Assembly: GCA_028866895.1 (NCBI GenBank)
Contig: JAGWHF010000004.1
Coordinates: 1-64,000 of the forward strand
DNA from: Nitrososphaerota archaeon
GTDB taxonomy: Archaea; Thermoproteota; Nitrososphaeria; Nitrososphaerales; Nitrosopumilaceae
Direction of reading: 5' to 3'
Length of the DNA: 64,000 nt
Positions 16,976 to 26,686 of this stretch are shown here, one piece after another (position 1 is the first letter of the stretch; each line of letters begins with the position of its first letter). Below the pieces are notes generated by a model. The model ran no database searches, was not told where the DNA came from, and was given only the letters and a program-made list of their open reading frames with translations. The translations under genes and the position numbers were made by a program.

Positions 16976-17364
16976 ACCCTAACACCACCCATCGGCACGG
17001 CAGTTTGCCTTAAATTGATTAGCATGTATCACGATCTTACAGTATGGGGAGGAGGCGCTCAAAGTGCATCACCGGAGGCACCGAGCAGGGCCTGTGAGAG
17101 AACAAATGTCGCTCCAACTCTCGGCAGAACATTCTGAATTGTCGCATCCCCCGCGCCGGATTGTTCGTGGCACCAGATGACAGCAAGGATCATTGTACGG
17201 GATTTGGTCTGCTTCATCAATAATAAGAATTGCGCAGCTTTTCTCAGCGTCTTATGTGAACGGTCCTGAGATTAGTGGATGATTGTAGGGCGCTCTTTAC
17301 AGAAGACAGTGCATGTTCCACCATTGTGCCGTACAAAGACCCGTATTTGCCAACAGATGCCGCA
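16976..17364 (+). other. 389-bp intergenic region between RHH gene and antiporter
   Basis: Apart from the promoter of the minus-strand RHH gene (about 17009-17018) I see no gene, repeat or structured RNA. A short rightward frame beginning at 17279 runs antisense into the antiporter gene and is rejected. Confidence 0.5.
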
Positions 17365-18642
17365 TCAGGCGGCTTTTGGTTGTGGGAATGCCTTCCTCAT
17401 GTACCTTGAGAGTACAGGATACTGTACGATGAGCGAGGAGAGCACTACACCAAAAGTTATAGTCTCAAGAATGGCCTTGAAGCTGCTGTCTGGAAGGGTG
17501 GCTACCATGGCCACGGAGAGAGCCCCGCGCATGCCCCCAATCATAACGACGTGTCGCCACGGGTTTGGCCATTTCTCATGGGTAAACCTGTGTGTGGCAG
17601 CAAGAATGGGGTAAGTCGAAGCCGCCCTGGCTGCAAGGACTGCACCGAAGGCCATGACAATCAGTGGGAGGTTCTTGCCAATGTTGAGTATGTCCATACT
17701 CAGCCCAAGATACAGGAATGCGACCGAGTTTGCAAGGAAGGCAATCATGTCCCAAAAATGTGAGTTATAAACGCGGGCGGTTTCGCTCATGGCACCCCTG
17801 CCGGTCATTACTGTGCTTCCGAAATAAAGCCCCGAGGCTGCGGCTGCAACAAGCCCTGAGAGTTTGAGGGCATCTGCAACCACTACGGAGCCGAACAGCA
17901 CGGCCACCGAGAGCGCTGTCACCGGTAGCGGCTCGTTCATAAGCCTCATGAGGTAACGGGCTGCGATGGCAAAGCCCAAGCCGATTGCAATTCCCCCAAA
18001 GAAGACAAGTACAAAGTGTTCCGATTGTCCTAGTATGTCCACGTTTATCTGCCCTATCGTGGCAGGATTCTCTAGGGCTGATCCCTGCGCAAGGGAGAGC
18101 GCTACAATGGATGAGAAGATTACAAGGCCGGTGGCATCGTTAAAGCTTGCCTCCGACTGCATTAATGCGGTCAGGGACTCGGGGGCCTTTATCTTCTTGA
18201 AAATCTCAATGACGATTGCCGCGTCAGTGGGGGCAATAAGGGCAGAGAAGGCAAATGCCACGATTGTTGGTAGGCCGGCAACGTACGAGAGGAGGAATCC
18301 GCCGACAAGGGTGGCAAGAACGACCCCCAATGTGGCAAGGAGCAGCGATGATATCCTGACTGTACGAAACCGCTCCCTGTCAATCTTCATCATTGCCTCG
18401 AAAATTAGCGGGGGCACTATGAAGTCAAGGATTAGGTTTGGAGAGACCTCGAATTTGGTGGTGCCAAATGTGCCAAATCCCGTGACGTGGGCAAGCGAGA
18501 TGATGATTCCCGCCACGACGAGCACCATAGTGTACGGTATACGCGTCTTGTTAGCAACAAGGGAGGCAAAGAATATCATTCCGAGGAATATTGGGATGAT
18601 CCATTCGGTCCGAAGGAGAGACCCGATGCTGATGTAGACCAT
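17365..18642 (-). CDS. Na+/H+ antiporter, CPA1-type
   Basis: 425 residues with about 12 hydrophobic helices. The conserved CPA motif APTDAAIV, with its paired acidic residues in FKKIKAPESL, then the FNDATGLVIF segment with the ion-binding N-D pair, are visible. It exchanges Na+ or K+ for H+ across the membrane for pH and salt homeostasis. The C-terminus is short, without a TrkA or large regulatory domain. No partner gene is adjacent. Confidence 0.88.
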   Translation of the reverse strand: MVYISIGSLLRTEWIIPIFLGMIFFASLVANKTRIPYTMVLVVAGIIISLAHVTGFGTFGTTKFEVSPNLILDFIVPPLIFEAMMKIDRERFRTVRISSLLLATLGVVLATLVGGFLLSYVAGLPTIVAFAFSALIAPTDAAIVIEIFKKIKAPESLTALMQSEASFNDATGLVIFSSIVALSLAQGSALENPATIGQINVDILGQSEHFVLVFFGGIAIGLGFAIAARYLMRLMNEPLPVTALSVAVLFGSVVVADALKLSGLVAAAASGLYFGSTVMTGRGAMSETARVYNSHFWDMIAFLANSVAFLYLGLSMDILNIGKNLPLIVMAFGAVLAARAASTYPILAATHRFTHEKWPNPWRHVVMIGGMRGALSVAMVATLPDSSFKAILETITFGVVLSSLIVQYPVLSRYMRKAFPQPKAA

Positions 18643-18691
18643 CCGCTAACATTCACAAATGCGAATTATAAAAACAGTTCCAGAGAGGAAT

Positions 18692-18901
18692 TTACCTTCT
18701 TTTTTTTGGGTCCGGGCTGTTCTCCTTCTTGAGCTGCTTGAAACCGAGGAAGATTCCCAGTACGAGGTTTACGATTCCCAGGGCTGCAAGAGGAAAGCTT
18801 GGGTTCGGAAAAAAGAACATGCCCATGGATAGTCCCCACGCACCGGCAACTAGAAACATGATGGTGATTACCTTGAGCTTTGTGGGGGAAGGGTTTTTCA
18901 T
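18692..18901 (-). CDS. small two-helix membrane protein
   Basis: 69 residues from the ATG at 18901, about 28 nt after TTTAATAG; a TTG at 18916 is too close to the box. Two hydrophobic helices (ITIMFLVAGAWGLSMGMFF and LAALGIVNLVLGIFLGF) are followed by a Lys/Asp/Pro-rich cytoplasmic tail. Unknown function. Confidence 0.6.
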   Translation of the reverse strand: MKNPSPTKLKVITIMFLVAGAWGLSMGMFFFPNPSFPLAALGIVNLVLGIFLGFKQLKKENSPDPKKRR

Positions 18902-18954
18902 CCGGGTTGTGCTCAATTCCCGGCACTATTAAACATTGAGGATTTTTTGAAAAA

Positions 18955-21441
18955 CTAGAGGCCAAATTCTTTTCTTGCGTTTGCAAGGAACCTTGAGTGA
19001 ATCCTGATCCTCTCAAGGCTTTGGGCAAGCTTCATCTCTATTCCCGGGACCTTGTTTCTTGCAAAGAACGCTCGCACCTCCTTTTCCTTGTCCATGGTTG
19101 CATTTACTGACACGCTGCCCACTATCCTGTTGAGCAGGGGGTTTCCCACCCCGAATCTCCTGACTAGTCCCTTCCAGTTCGTCTTTATCCATGGCAGTAC
19201 AAGGTCCTTCCCGTATGGGTTTGCAACCATCCGGGAGACTGGGACGAAGAGATTCTGAGTCCTAACTTCCTCGGAGAGGGCGAATTGGAGTGTCTTCCTG
19301 AGCAGCCTATCATCCTTGAAATTTGCGAGTGCTCCAAGTAGCCGGACCTTCTCCTCCTGGGTCGGGGCTTTACGGTACATGCCCAATAGGCTGCGGTACA
19401 TCTTGTCGTCACCGTACCATGCGACTGTGGAGTAGACCGCATTCCGGAGGTCCGGGTTCAGATGGCCTCCCGCATGGAAATGGGAGAACATAGACATCGC
19501 GCCCTCAAGTATGTCCAAGTCACCAAGCCTTCCGAGTGATGTTATCAGTGAGCTTCGTAGCAGTGCCTGAGTGGGCCTCTCATCCTTCGCAGGTTCCCAG
19601 CCGATCCTCTGGAATACCGCACCCAAGAAGTCGCGGCCGAATTCCTTTACTTCCTCCCAGAAATCCTCCTGCGAGGTGACCACAAACAAAAAGTTGAGGA
19701 AGCCGATGATGTCTGAAAGGACTACATAGTCGTCCTCCTCCTCATAATGCCTCAGAAAGTCAAGGTAGTCCTTTATCGGATGCTGGTTGGCAAGTACGAG
19801 CGCAGCCAGATCGTGATGTATGCTCCACCTGTCCAAGTTGGAGATCAACTTCTGTTCCACAAGGGCCCCAAGTTCCTCAAGCGAGTGGTCATCGTACCTG
19901 ACTCGGTAGAATCCTTTCTGGCCATCGTTTACTTTGAACCAGCCTCCCGCAATGGGCACTTCGATGGAATTTTTCATAAGCCGGGTAACAAGTCCCTTCT
20001 GCGTCCTGACCGAGATTGGTATTATCCACCTTCCCTTCTGTGCACTCGTGCCCTCCAAGAGGAACCTCCTTTGCGAAAGGCTGACCTTGGAGTTTTCAGC
20101 CCTTGCGTCCACTATGGGGTAGCCCACCTGTCTTACCCATGTATCCATCATCTGCCTGACCGGCCTCCTAGAGGCAGAACCAAGGGCGTCCCAGAGATCT
20201 TCTGTGGAAGCATTGGAGTACTCGTGTTTTTTTAGGTAGTTGTGGAGGCCCTTTCTGAAATTAGGGCTTCCAATAAAGTTTTCAAGCATCATGAGGACGC
20301 TTCCCCCCTTGTTGTAGCTTATCTCGTCAAATATCTGCCTGACCTCTGCAGGGCTCCTGACGTCAACATCTATCGGGTGTGAGGACTTGAGCGAGTCAAG
20401 GCTGAGGCCCCCCGTCATCTCTGAAATTAGAAACTGGTCCAAAAAGTCCCATCGCGGGTATATATTGTCGACGGCCTTTGTTGCCATGAAGGTTGCAAAG
20501 CTCTCGTTGAGCCAGAGGTCGTTCCACCATTTCATTGTCACGAGATTTCCGAACCACTGGTGCGCAAGCTCGTGCGCCACTACCTCCGCGATGTGCTGCA
20601 GTGTGTCGGTCGATGAGGTACGTGAGTCGTAGAGGAGGACGGTCTCCCTGAATGTGATGGCTCCCCAGTTTTCCATGGCGCCTGCAGCAAAATCCGGGAT
20701 GGCTATCATGTCAAGCTTGGGCAGCGGATAGGCAATGCCAAAGTATTTCTGGAAGTATGAAAGGAACTGTTTTGTAAAGACGAGTGCCATCCTGCCCTGC
20801 TGCCTCTTTCCCTTCGTGGTAGCTATCCTCACGAGCGTTTTTCCAAGCCTTCCCTCAAGGAATTCAAAATCTCCAACTCCCATATAGAGGAGATAAGTGG
20901 ACATGACTGGTGTGGTGTCAAATCTGAATGCGGTCTTATTGCCTGCCTTCGATTTTGAGGAGACCGGCATGTTGGAGATGGCAGAAAGGCCGGCATCGAC
21001 AATAAGCGAGACGTCGAATGTTGCCTTTGACTCGGGATCATCCCAGCAGGGAAACGCGCGGCGCGCATCTGCTGCCTCAAACTGCGTAGTGGCAAGGTAT
21101 CTTTCCTTGCCCTTAAACTCGTACCTGCTACGGTAGAAGCCGACGAGTTTGTCATTTAGTACGCCCTCAAAGTCTATCGAGATTACCGCGAGCCCAGAGA
21201 CTGGCCGTGGCAGAAGGATTGCCAGTTCCTCCTTCCTTTCGTCAAGGAACGCCCTTGCCTTCAGACGTTCCTTGCAAGAAATTACCTCGCATGTGATTAT
21301 CCTAAGCTCGGCAGCATTGAGCACTATCCGCCGAGTGGGCCGGGAAATCTTTACTTGGATCTTCTCCCTTCCCCTGAACCTGAACCTGGCAAGGTCGGGC
21401 TCAAACTCCAAGTTGTAGTTGACCGGTGCGACCTGCTTCAC
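18955..21441 (-). CDS. M1-family aminopeptidase
   Basis: 828 residues, near the size of tricorn-interacting aminopeptidases F2/F3 and PepN relatives. The substrate-recognition motif GAMENWGAITFRE and the zinc site HELAHQW followed after 18 residues by the ligand Glu in NESFATFM are intact. An N-terminal beta domain and a large helical C-terminal domain surround the catalytic domain. It removes N-terminal residues from peptides, probably downstream of the proteasome. No signal peptide. Confidence 0.93.
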   Translation of the reverse strand: MKQVAPVNYNLEFEPDLARFRFRGREKIQVKISRPTRRIVLNAAELRIITCEVISCKERLKARAFLDERKEELAILLPRPVSGLAVISIDFEGVLNDKLVGFYRSRYEFKGKERYLATTQFEAADARRAFPCWDDPESKATFDVSLIVDAGLSAISNMPVSSKSKAGNKTAFRFDTTPVMSTYLLYMGVGDFEFLEGRLGKTLVRIATTKGKRQQGRMALVFTKQFLSYFQKYFGIAYPLPKLDMIAIPDFAAGAMENWGAITFRETVLLYDSRTSSTDTLQHIAEVVAHELAHQWFGNLVTMKWWNDLWLNESFATFMATKAVDNIYPRWDFLDQFLISEMTGGLSLDSLKSSHPIDVDVRSPAEVRQIFDEISYNKGGSVLMMLENFIGSPNFRKGLHNYLKKHEYSNASTEDLWDALGSASRRPVRQMMDTWVRQVGYPIVDARAENSKVSLSQRRFLLEGTSAQKGRWIIPISVRTQKGLVTRLMKNSIEVPIAGGWFKVNDGQKGFYRVRYDDHSLEELGALVEQKLISNLDRWSIHHDLAALVLANQHPIKDYLDFLRHYEEEDDYVVLSDIIGFLNFLFVVTSQEDFWEEVKEFGRDFLGAVFQRIGWEPAKDERPTQALLRSSLITSLGRLGDLDILEGAMSMFSHFHAGGHLNPDLRNAVYSTVAWYGDDKMYRSLLGMYRKAPTQEEKVRLLGALANFKDDRLLRKTLQFALSEEVRTQNLFVPVSRMVANPYGKDLVLPWIKTNWKGLVRRFGVGNPLLNRIVGSVSVNATMDKEKEVRAFFARNKVPGIEMKLAQSLERIRIHSRFLANARKEFGL

Positions 21442-21480
21442 AGGATGTGGTTCATGTAGACAAGTAATATACCTTTGAGC

Positions 21481-21975
21481 CTATTTGAGGACTGCATAGA
21501 GCCAGTGCAGGAAGTGGACGCTGAAGAAGACGATTGCGACAGACTTGACAGTCTTTCCCGATATCATCGCGGCAGAATACTTGATGAGGTGGTATTTTTT
21601 TGCCCCTGCTATTATCGAGACAATGTCCCCTATGATAGGAATCCAAGGGGAGATGAAGACCACGGTTCCCCAGCCGTATCTTGACATGATGGAAACGCTC
21701 TTTTTTTCGTACTTGGGTGTCGCCTTCCGGAATTTCCCTATGAGCATGCCGTTGTATCCTAGAAAGTATGCAATGTATCCCCCCAAGATGGAGCCCGTGG
21801 TGAGTACTACGAAGACGTCAAAGGGTTTTGCTCCGCCAATAAGGAGCGTGGATGTTGTGACCTCGGTGGGAATCGGGATAAATGAGGAGAACATGCCGTT
21901 GAAAAACAACCCGGCTAGACCGTACTTTATGAAAACAGGATTATGGAAAAATTCACGTATGATGTCTGAAAGCAT
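21481..21975 (-). CDS. VTT/DedA-like membrane protein
   Basis: 164 residues with four or five hydrophobic segments. It has the VTT (SNARE-associated) pattern: an amphipathic entry with IPIPTEV, the Gly-rich GGYIAYFLGYNG, and the ISPWIPIIGDIVSIIAGA re-entrant-like segment with conserved Pro and Gly. The family includes DedA and the eukaryotic VMP1/TMEM41 scramblases. Lipid transport is inferred from family only. It lies 15 nt downstream of the next gene on the same strand. Confidence 0.75.
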   Translation of the reverse strand: MLSDIIREFFHNPVFIKYGLAGLFFNGMFSSFIPIPTEVTTSTLLIGGAKPFDVFVVLTTGSILGGYIAYFLGYNGMLIGKFRKATPKYEKKSVSIMSRYGWGTVVFISPWIPIIGDIVSIIAGAKKYHLIKYSAAMISGKTVKSVAIVFFSVHFLHWLYAVLK

Positions 21976-21990
21976 CGCCAGACCTTGCCC

Positions 21991-22269
21991 CTAGCTTGTT
22001 TTAAATGAATTGCCAAATTTTTCATCATAATCATAAATTGCAGCTGAGATTTTCTTGAGAAGTCGCTTCTTTGATCTTTGGGCCTTCCTGTCCGCCCCGT
22101 AGTCTTTATGTTCAAGGAGATCATGCAGCCGCTCAAGCTCCGTCCTTGACAGGCCTCTGACGCCACTGTTCATGACAACATCAAGGAGCGCCTGTCTCTC
22201 CCTGTCCTCCTCAGACATGCAGTGCTTTGGGCCAAGTCCCATATCTTCCTTGGTCTTGCCCTCTGACAC
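21991..22269 (-). CDS. small charged hypothetical protein
   Basis: 92 residues, highly charged and helical, with LSRTELERLHDLLEHKDYG and a Lys/Arg-rich centre (RKAQRSKKRLLKK) that could contact nucleic acid. It is upstream of, and on the same strand as, the VTT gene with a 15-nt gap, so the two are probably co-transcribed. No family recognised. Confidence 0.55.
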   Translation of the reverse strand: MSEGKTKEDMGLGPKHCMSEEDRERQALLDVVMNSGVRGLSRTELERLHDLLEHKDYGADRKAQRSKKRLLKKISAAIYDYDEKFGNSFKTS

Positions 22270-22421
22270 TGCGACTCCTGTTCATGGGGATGTTTCGCTG
22301 GACGTGCAGCTGCAACTGACATCAATTTTATCATGCGGCAACTTTTTTTACCATAGGGAGGCATTGGTGGTGTGAGCTGGGCATTAATGATTCACGATTT
22401 CCGCCCTACTGGGAAGGGCGC

Positions 22422-22859
22422 ATGACAGTAAAGGATGGAGACAGGGTCAGCGTAGAATATACTGGAAGCTTGGATGACGGGTCAGTCTTTGACAGTTCCG
22501 ACAACCACGGAAGCCCACTTGAATTTCAGGTAGGCGCGGGCCACGTGATAAGGGGGTTTGATCAGGCAGTCGTCGGGATGAGCGTGGGTGACGAGAAGGA
22601 GTTCAGGATCCGGCCAGAGGATGCATACGGTCACCACGATCCTACACTTGTGCAAAAGGTCCCAAGAAATGTGTTCCCCGATGATGCAAAGCTTTCAGCC
22701 GGGCTTGTCTTTGAGGCGGGACTTCCGACCGGCGAACGGGTGGCTGCCAAGATTGCCGAGGTAGACACTGACAGCGTGACGGTAGATCTGAACCATCCTC
22801 TTGCAGGCAAGGCGCTCAACTTCAAGATAAGGCTTACAAGAATAGCCACGCCGTCCTGA
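22422..22859 (+). CDS. FKBP-type peptidyl-prolyl isomerase, SlyD-like
   Basis: 145 residues. The FKBP core (VSVEYTGSLDDGSVFDSS, GAGHVIRGFDQAVVGMSVGD) with the inserted-in-flap chaperone domain (YGHHDPTLVQKVPRNVF to about residue 125), then the closing strand NFKIRLTRI, gives the SlyD architecture. It accelerates cis-trans isomerisation of proline bonds and acts as a folding helper in the cytoplasm. The His-rich metal tail of bacterial SlyD is absent. Confidence 0.9.
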   Translation: MTVKDGDRVSVEYTGSLDDGSVFDSSDNHGSPLEFQVGAGHVIRGFDQAVVGMSVGDEKEFRIRPEDAYGHHDPTLVQKVPRNVFPDDAKLSAGLVFEAGLPTGERVAAKIAEVDTDSVTVDLNHPLAGKALNFKIRLTRIATPS

Positions 22860-23011
22860 CAGGACAAAGGGACCCCCGGTGCTGGGGAATCCCCCGGGTT
22901 TTGGCTGAGATCATTATTTCAGATGAATTTAGAAAAATCAACGTTTATGTAATATATGCAGGGACCGGAGAATGGAGCTGAGAAGTTATCACGGACAACT
23001 CGAAGGTTCAC

Positions 23012-24268
23012 ATGATTTACGTTTTGCTTGACGGGATAGGCGACCTGCCGCACCCTGACCTCAATGGGATGACGCCCCTAAGTCATGCCAGGACTCCAAA
23101 TCTTGATAGGCTTGCAAGGAACGGCGCCATCGGCGAGGTAATCTCCGTTGGGAAGGGAATAGCGCCGCAGTCTGACATTGCGGTTTTCAATATGCTTGGA
23201 TACCGGTTTGCAAACTCGGAGTATGTGGGAAGGGGCGTGATAGAGTCGATTGGAATAGGCATAGATTTCAAGAACGGTGATCTTGCTCTTCGAGGCAACT
23301 TTTCTACCGTAAATGACGACCGCGTGATAACTGACAGGAGGGCAGGCAGGAAGATAGAGAGGGAAGACGCGGTAGCAATCTCACGGGAACTTGAGGAGAA
23401 GGTAAAGTTCTCCGACCCTAGGGCATCGGTTGCTGTATCACCCACCATAGGGCACAGGGTAATAGTCAGGATAAGGTGCGAGGGCGAGTTCCTGTCACCC
23501 GATGTAAGCAATACGGATCCCGCTTATGCACGAATTGATGGGATGGGTGTGGCCAAGGCGGTTGGCGACTACCTCAGGATAGAGAGGTCGCTACCTCTCA
23601 ACGAGTCACCGGGGGCAAAGCTCTCGGCATCTCTTATCAACGAGTTTACCGACCAGTCGCTTGCCATCATGAAGAACAGCGCGGTAAACAAGAGGAGGGC
23701 GGCTCAAGGCAAGAAGCTTCTCAACTCCATCCTTTTGCGCGATGCAGGCAACAGGTTTCCAGAAGTGATTCCGATAAACGAGCTACATGGCATGAGGTTT
23801 TCATGCATTGTTGACATGCCAGTAGAAATTGGAATTGCAAACGTCCTGAAGATGCAGACATTCAATGCCGGCGGCCTGACAGACTATGAGGAGAAGGCAA
23901 GGGTGGCAGCAAAGGCAATGGAGACCCAGAATGCCATTTACGTACACATCAAGGGGCCAGACGAGTTTGGCCATGACGGCGATGCGGTAGGCAAGATGGC
24001 CAACATAGAGGAGATAGACAGGAGGTTCTTTGGGACATTGCTGGGCCTCATAGATACGTCAAAGGTTGCAGTGGTGGTTTCAGGCGATCATTCAACGCCG
24101 TGCATCAACAAGGGGCACAGCGATGATCCCGTGCCGGTGCTGGTCTCTGGTGACTCGGTAAAAAAGGACGGCACAACAAGGTTTACGGAGGAGCAGGCAA
24201 AGAAGGGCAGGATAGGAATGCTTGCCGGATCGGACGTCATACGGACCGCCATCGGGCTTGTCAGATAG
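23012..24268 (+). CDS. apgM: 2,3-bisphosphoglycerate-independent phosphoglycerate mutase, archaeal type
   Basis: 418 residues. Alkaline-phosphatase-superfamily metal motifs are present: VLLDGIGDLPHP at the start, the phosphorylated Ser in GKGIAPQSDIAVFNMLGY, then HIKGPDEFGHDGD and VVSGDHSTPC near the end. It interconverts 3- and 2-phosphoglycerate in glycolysis and gluconeogenesis using two divalent metals. No in-frame start exists upstream before a stop, so the ATG at 23012 is used. An AT-rich TTTATGTAATATATG lies at about 22945-22958. Confidence 0.92.
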   Translation: MIYVLLDGIGDLPHPDLNGMTPLSHARTPNLDRLARNGAIGEVISVGKGIAPQSDIAVFNMLGYRFANSEYVGRGVIESIGIGIDFKNGDLALRGNFSTVNDDRVITDRRAGRKIEREDAVAISRELEEKVKFSDPRASVAVSPTIGHRVIVRIRCEGEFLSPDVSNTDPAYARIDGMGVAKAVGDYLRIERSLPLNESPGAKLSASLINEFTDQSLAIMKNSAVNKRRAAQGKKLLNSILLRDAGNRFPEVIPINELHGMRFSCIVDMPVEIGIANVLKMQTFNAGGLTDYEEKARVAAKAMETQNAIYVHIKGPDEFGHDGDAVGKMANIEEIDRRFFGTLLGLIDTSKVAVVVSGDHSTPCINKGHSDDPVPVLVSGDSVKKDGTTRFTEEQAKKGRIGMLAGSDVIRTAIGLVR

Positions 24269-24821
24269 CAAAGGCGCGGATATCACGGTTCTCAATCATT
24301 TTCGCCACAGTCTTCTTGAATTTGTCAACATCTATGCCATGATATGCACCGGTGGCACCCGTGAGTTTTTCCATGGCACGTACTAGTATTGAAAGGCAGA
24401 TCCCATCTTCGGCCTTTTGGTGGTGGACAAGCGCAGCCGCCACGAGAATTATGCCCTGTACTAGGTCCTTCTCCCCCTCGTAGGTGGACTTCCAGACACC
24501 CTCCAGCACCTCATGGCATTCCCAGAACCTCTCATTATTGAAGTAAAAGACGGCGCTCTCAAGCGCCTCCTCCTTTCCTATCTTCTCCTCGACAAGGTGT
24601 CTTGCGTGGTCAAGTGGCCCTATGGGTTCAAGCCTTGACACCAGTTGGTCCAGATTCTCCTTGGCAATCGATACGTCAAACTCGAGGTATTGGGTTGAGA
24701 CTCGCGTGTCCCGGACAAGAGAATCAAGCCCCGAAGTGAGGTCATCAGCTCTCCTAAGCAGGACGGGCGCGTCATTGGGACTGTAACCCCCATTCTTGAG
24801 ATGAATCATGAATCTGTCCAC
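24261..24821 (-). CDS. DUF309-family protein
   Basis: 186 residues from a GTG at 24821, 25-26 nt after TTTTAAG (24843-24849); a longer frame to 24941 begins before this promoter. The C-terminal half has the DUF309 signature: NNERFWECHEVLEGVWK with His-Glu, then QGIILVAAALVHHQK. DUF309 proteins are small helical bundles with conserved His/Glu that suggest metal binding; the activity is unknown. It overlaps the end of apgM by 8 bp, convergently. Confidence 0.78.
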   Translation of the reverse strand: MDRFMIHLKNGGYSPNDAPVLLRRADDLTSGLDSLVRDTRVSTQYLEFDVSIAKENLDQLVSRLEPIGPLDHARHLVEEKIGKEEALESAVFYFNNERFWECHEVLEGVWKSTYEGEKDLVQGIILVAAALVHHQKAEDGICLSILVRAMEKLTGATGAYHGIDVDKFKKTVAKMIENRDIRAFAI

Positions 24822-25245
24822 AGTTATTGGCGTGCTTGATTTCTTAAAATGTTTTAGATGGGCGGTTTTAAATTCTGTCCAAGGCGGCGCAGAGATTGCG
24901 AGGGGGAGATCAACCTCGTCTTTGAATGGAGGTTGGGCCATTTGGCAATCTAGAGTCGGAATCTGTTTCCTTGTCGGTCGAAACTTCAGGTCCTTTTGTT
25001 TACATCAACTCCTCGTATCAGTGGCCTTTCTCGCCCACATTCCGTCTCCGCGCTTTGTCTGCAAGTCCTCCAGCATACAGATACCTGGCGCACAGATCAC
25101 TGCCAAATTTGCAGGGTTTTACTCTACATTACGGCTGGCCGTGGGTGTAAGGATCTTGCAATGTGGCAAAGTCCTTGATGATCAAATGATCAACCTGCAA
25201 GGTAGTGCCTAGATTTATATGAACAATTAAGAGGACTCTGAATAC
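24822..25245 (+). other. 424-bp intergenic region upstream of S24e
   Basis: It holds the minus-strand promoter of the DUF309 gene (24843-24849) and, at 25210-25219, GATTTATATG about 30 nt before the S24e ATG. The rest shows no supported coding sequence or RNA structure. Confidence 0.55.
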
Positions 25246-25605
25246 ATGTCCATGATAGAGGTAACTCGTGATGTGAAGAACCCCCTACTCTCCAGGAGGG
25301 AGATTACATGCACCTTCAAGGGGCTTGCAGGCAGGCTGAAGAAGATCGAGGCGGCCGAGATGATAGCAAAGCAGTTTGGCCTCGAAGGCAAGATTGTAAT
25401 TCCCATAAACCTCAAGAACGACACTGGCCGGCCGCTTCTCTCAGGAACATTCTATGTTTACGAGGACGAGAAGATGGCAAGGGAGCATCTCAAGGAGGCA
25501 GTATTCAAAAGGATGGAAAAGGCAAAGACGGCAACTGCAAAGGAGGGTGAGGCGGTGGCAGCGGAGGCGCCCCCGGCTGAAGAAAAGAAGGAAGAGACAA
25601 AATAA
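25246..25605 (+). CDS. rps24e: 30S ribosomal protein S24e
   Basis: 119 residues. The archaeal S24e pattern is clear: TRDVKNPLLSRREITCTF, QFGLEGKIVIPINLKNDTG and SGTFYVYEDEKMA. The last 30 residues are an Ala/Glu/Lys-rich extension. Component of the small subunit. Its stop overlaps the S27ae start by one base (TAATG), the common archaeal S24e-S27ae operon. Confidence 0.95.
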   Translation: MSMIEVTRDVKNPLLSRREITCTFKGLAGRLKKIEAAEMIAKQFGLEGKIVIPINLKNDTGRPLLSGTFYVYEDEKMAREHLKEAVFKRMEKAKTATAKEGEAVAAEAPPAEEKKEETK

Positions 25606-25778
25606 TGGCAGGCAAGAAAGGGTCCAGCCCCTCGGTTTACAAGTACTACAAGGTAAAAGGCGACAAGGCGGAGAAGGCAAAGAAGGAATGCTCTAGATGC
25701 GGCAAGGGCGTCTTTATGTCTGAACACAAGGATAGACGGACCTGCGGAAAGTGCGGGTACACCGAATTTACGAAATAG
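25605..25778 (+). CDS. rps27ae: 30S ribosomal protein S27ae
   Basis: 57 residues, starting in the TAATG overlap with S24e. The zinc-binding pairs CSRCG and CGKCG are present, spaced as in S27ae, with the N-terminal KYYKVKGDKAEK. Unlike the eukaryotic form there is no ubiquitin fusion. Component of the small ribosomal subunit. Confidence 0.95.
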   Translation: MAGKKGSSPSVYKYYKVKGDKAEKAKKECSRCGKGVFMSEHKDRRTCGKCGYTEFTK

Positions 25779-25806
25779 TAGATACTCGGAACAGGTTCGG
25801 AATTCG

Positions 25807-26511
25807 TCAGTAGAGTTTCTTGGTACGCAGTTTTGAGGCCTTTTGATCAATGACATCCAGCTTCTGAACAAGCAACGGGTCAACCTTTGTGCTTGCAAGC
25901 ACCCCTGCAGGTATCTTCACCGTGTTTGCATCGAGTGCTACGTTTATGGAAGGTAGCCTCTTTTGGATCCAATTCTTGAGGACCTTATCCTCAAGTTTGT
26001 AATCCCTGAAGCCTTCGGGGAACTTTTTGGTTATGTGCAGAAGAAGCGTTTTATCGTCAAAGACGGCCCTGGGCTCAAGGAGCCTGGTATTGTCTGCATA
26101 CATGCTCTCAAAGAGACTCCCTGAAATCTCGTCCGAGACTATATCCATCTTCGACATCCTCTTTACAAGCTCCAGATAATGCAGGAATTCGTGCGCAAGT
26201 ATTGCATGGATGGTCCCCTTCAGACCGTATGCCACAAGAGGGGCAGTAATCTGTATTATTATTTCCACCTTCCCGTTGGCGACAAGTGGTATCGTTCGTG
26301 CGAAGAATATGCCATAGTCAAAGGAGCCAGAAGGCTGGGAGATAACGGCGGACGGCTCAACGTAGGCAAGTGGAAAGTGTATGGCTGAGGCCCTCTCGAT
26401 TCTGGAAATGCCTTCAAGCACAAGTCCAAACCGCTCCATTATTAGTGAGTAGACCTTGTCGGGCAGAAGCCCGTTCTTGTGGGCCTCCTTCACCTTCAAA
26501 AGTGGATCCAA
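25807..26511 (-). CDS. putative HEXXH metallopeptidase-like protein
   Basis: 234 residues from a TTG at 26511, about 26 nt after ATTTTATTAG. Residues 104-113 read LAHEFLHYLE, a zincin-type HExxH motif (H107, E108, H111). Acidic residues in SDEISGSLFE about 18-25 residues later could supply the third ligand. No signal peptide or membrane helix. I do not recognise the rest, which is alpha/beta in pattern. A cytoplasmic metallopeptidase is likely, but the substrate is unknown. Confidence 0.65.
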   Translation of the reverse strand: MDPLLKVKEAHKNGLLPDKVYSLIMERFGLVLEGISRIERASAIHFPLAYVEPSAVISQPSGSFDYGIFFARTIPLVANGKVEIIIQITAPLVAYGLKGTIHAILAHEFLHYLELVKRMSKMDIVSDEISGSLFESMYADNTRLLEPRAVFDDKTLLLHITKKFPEGFRDYKLEDKVLKNWIQKRLPSINVALDANTVKIPAGVLASTKVDPLLVQKLDVIDQKASKLRTKKLY

Positions 26512-26686
26512 TCAAAAAAGCTGCGAGTCCGACTCTAATAAAATGTTGAGGTTGTTCCGTACCGCACTGTGTTTCGGTGACATCATGAAAGCAAGTCCTC
26601 CATGGCTGCAGATTGGTAGGCAGTCGTCAAGTCAGGTTTGAAAAAGTATGGGCAGGCCGTCTGCTGCACTCGGAAGGGAAACCCCG

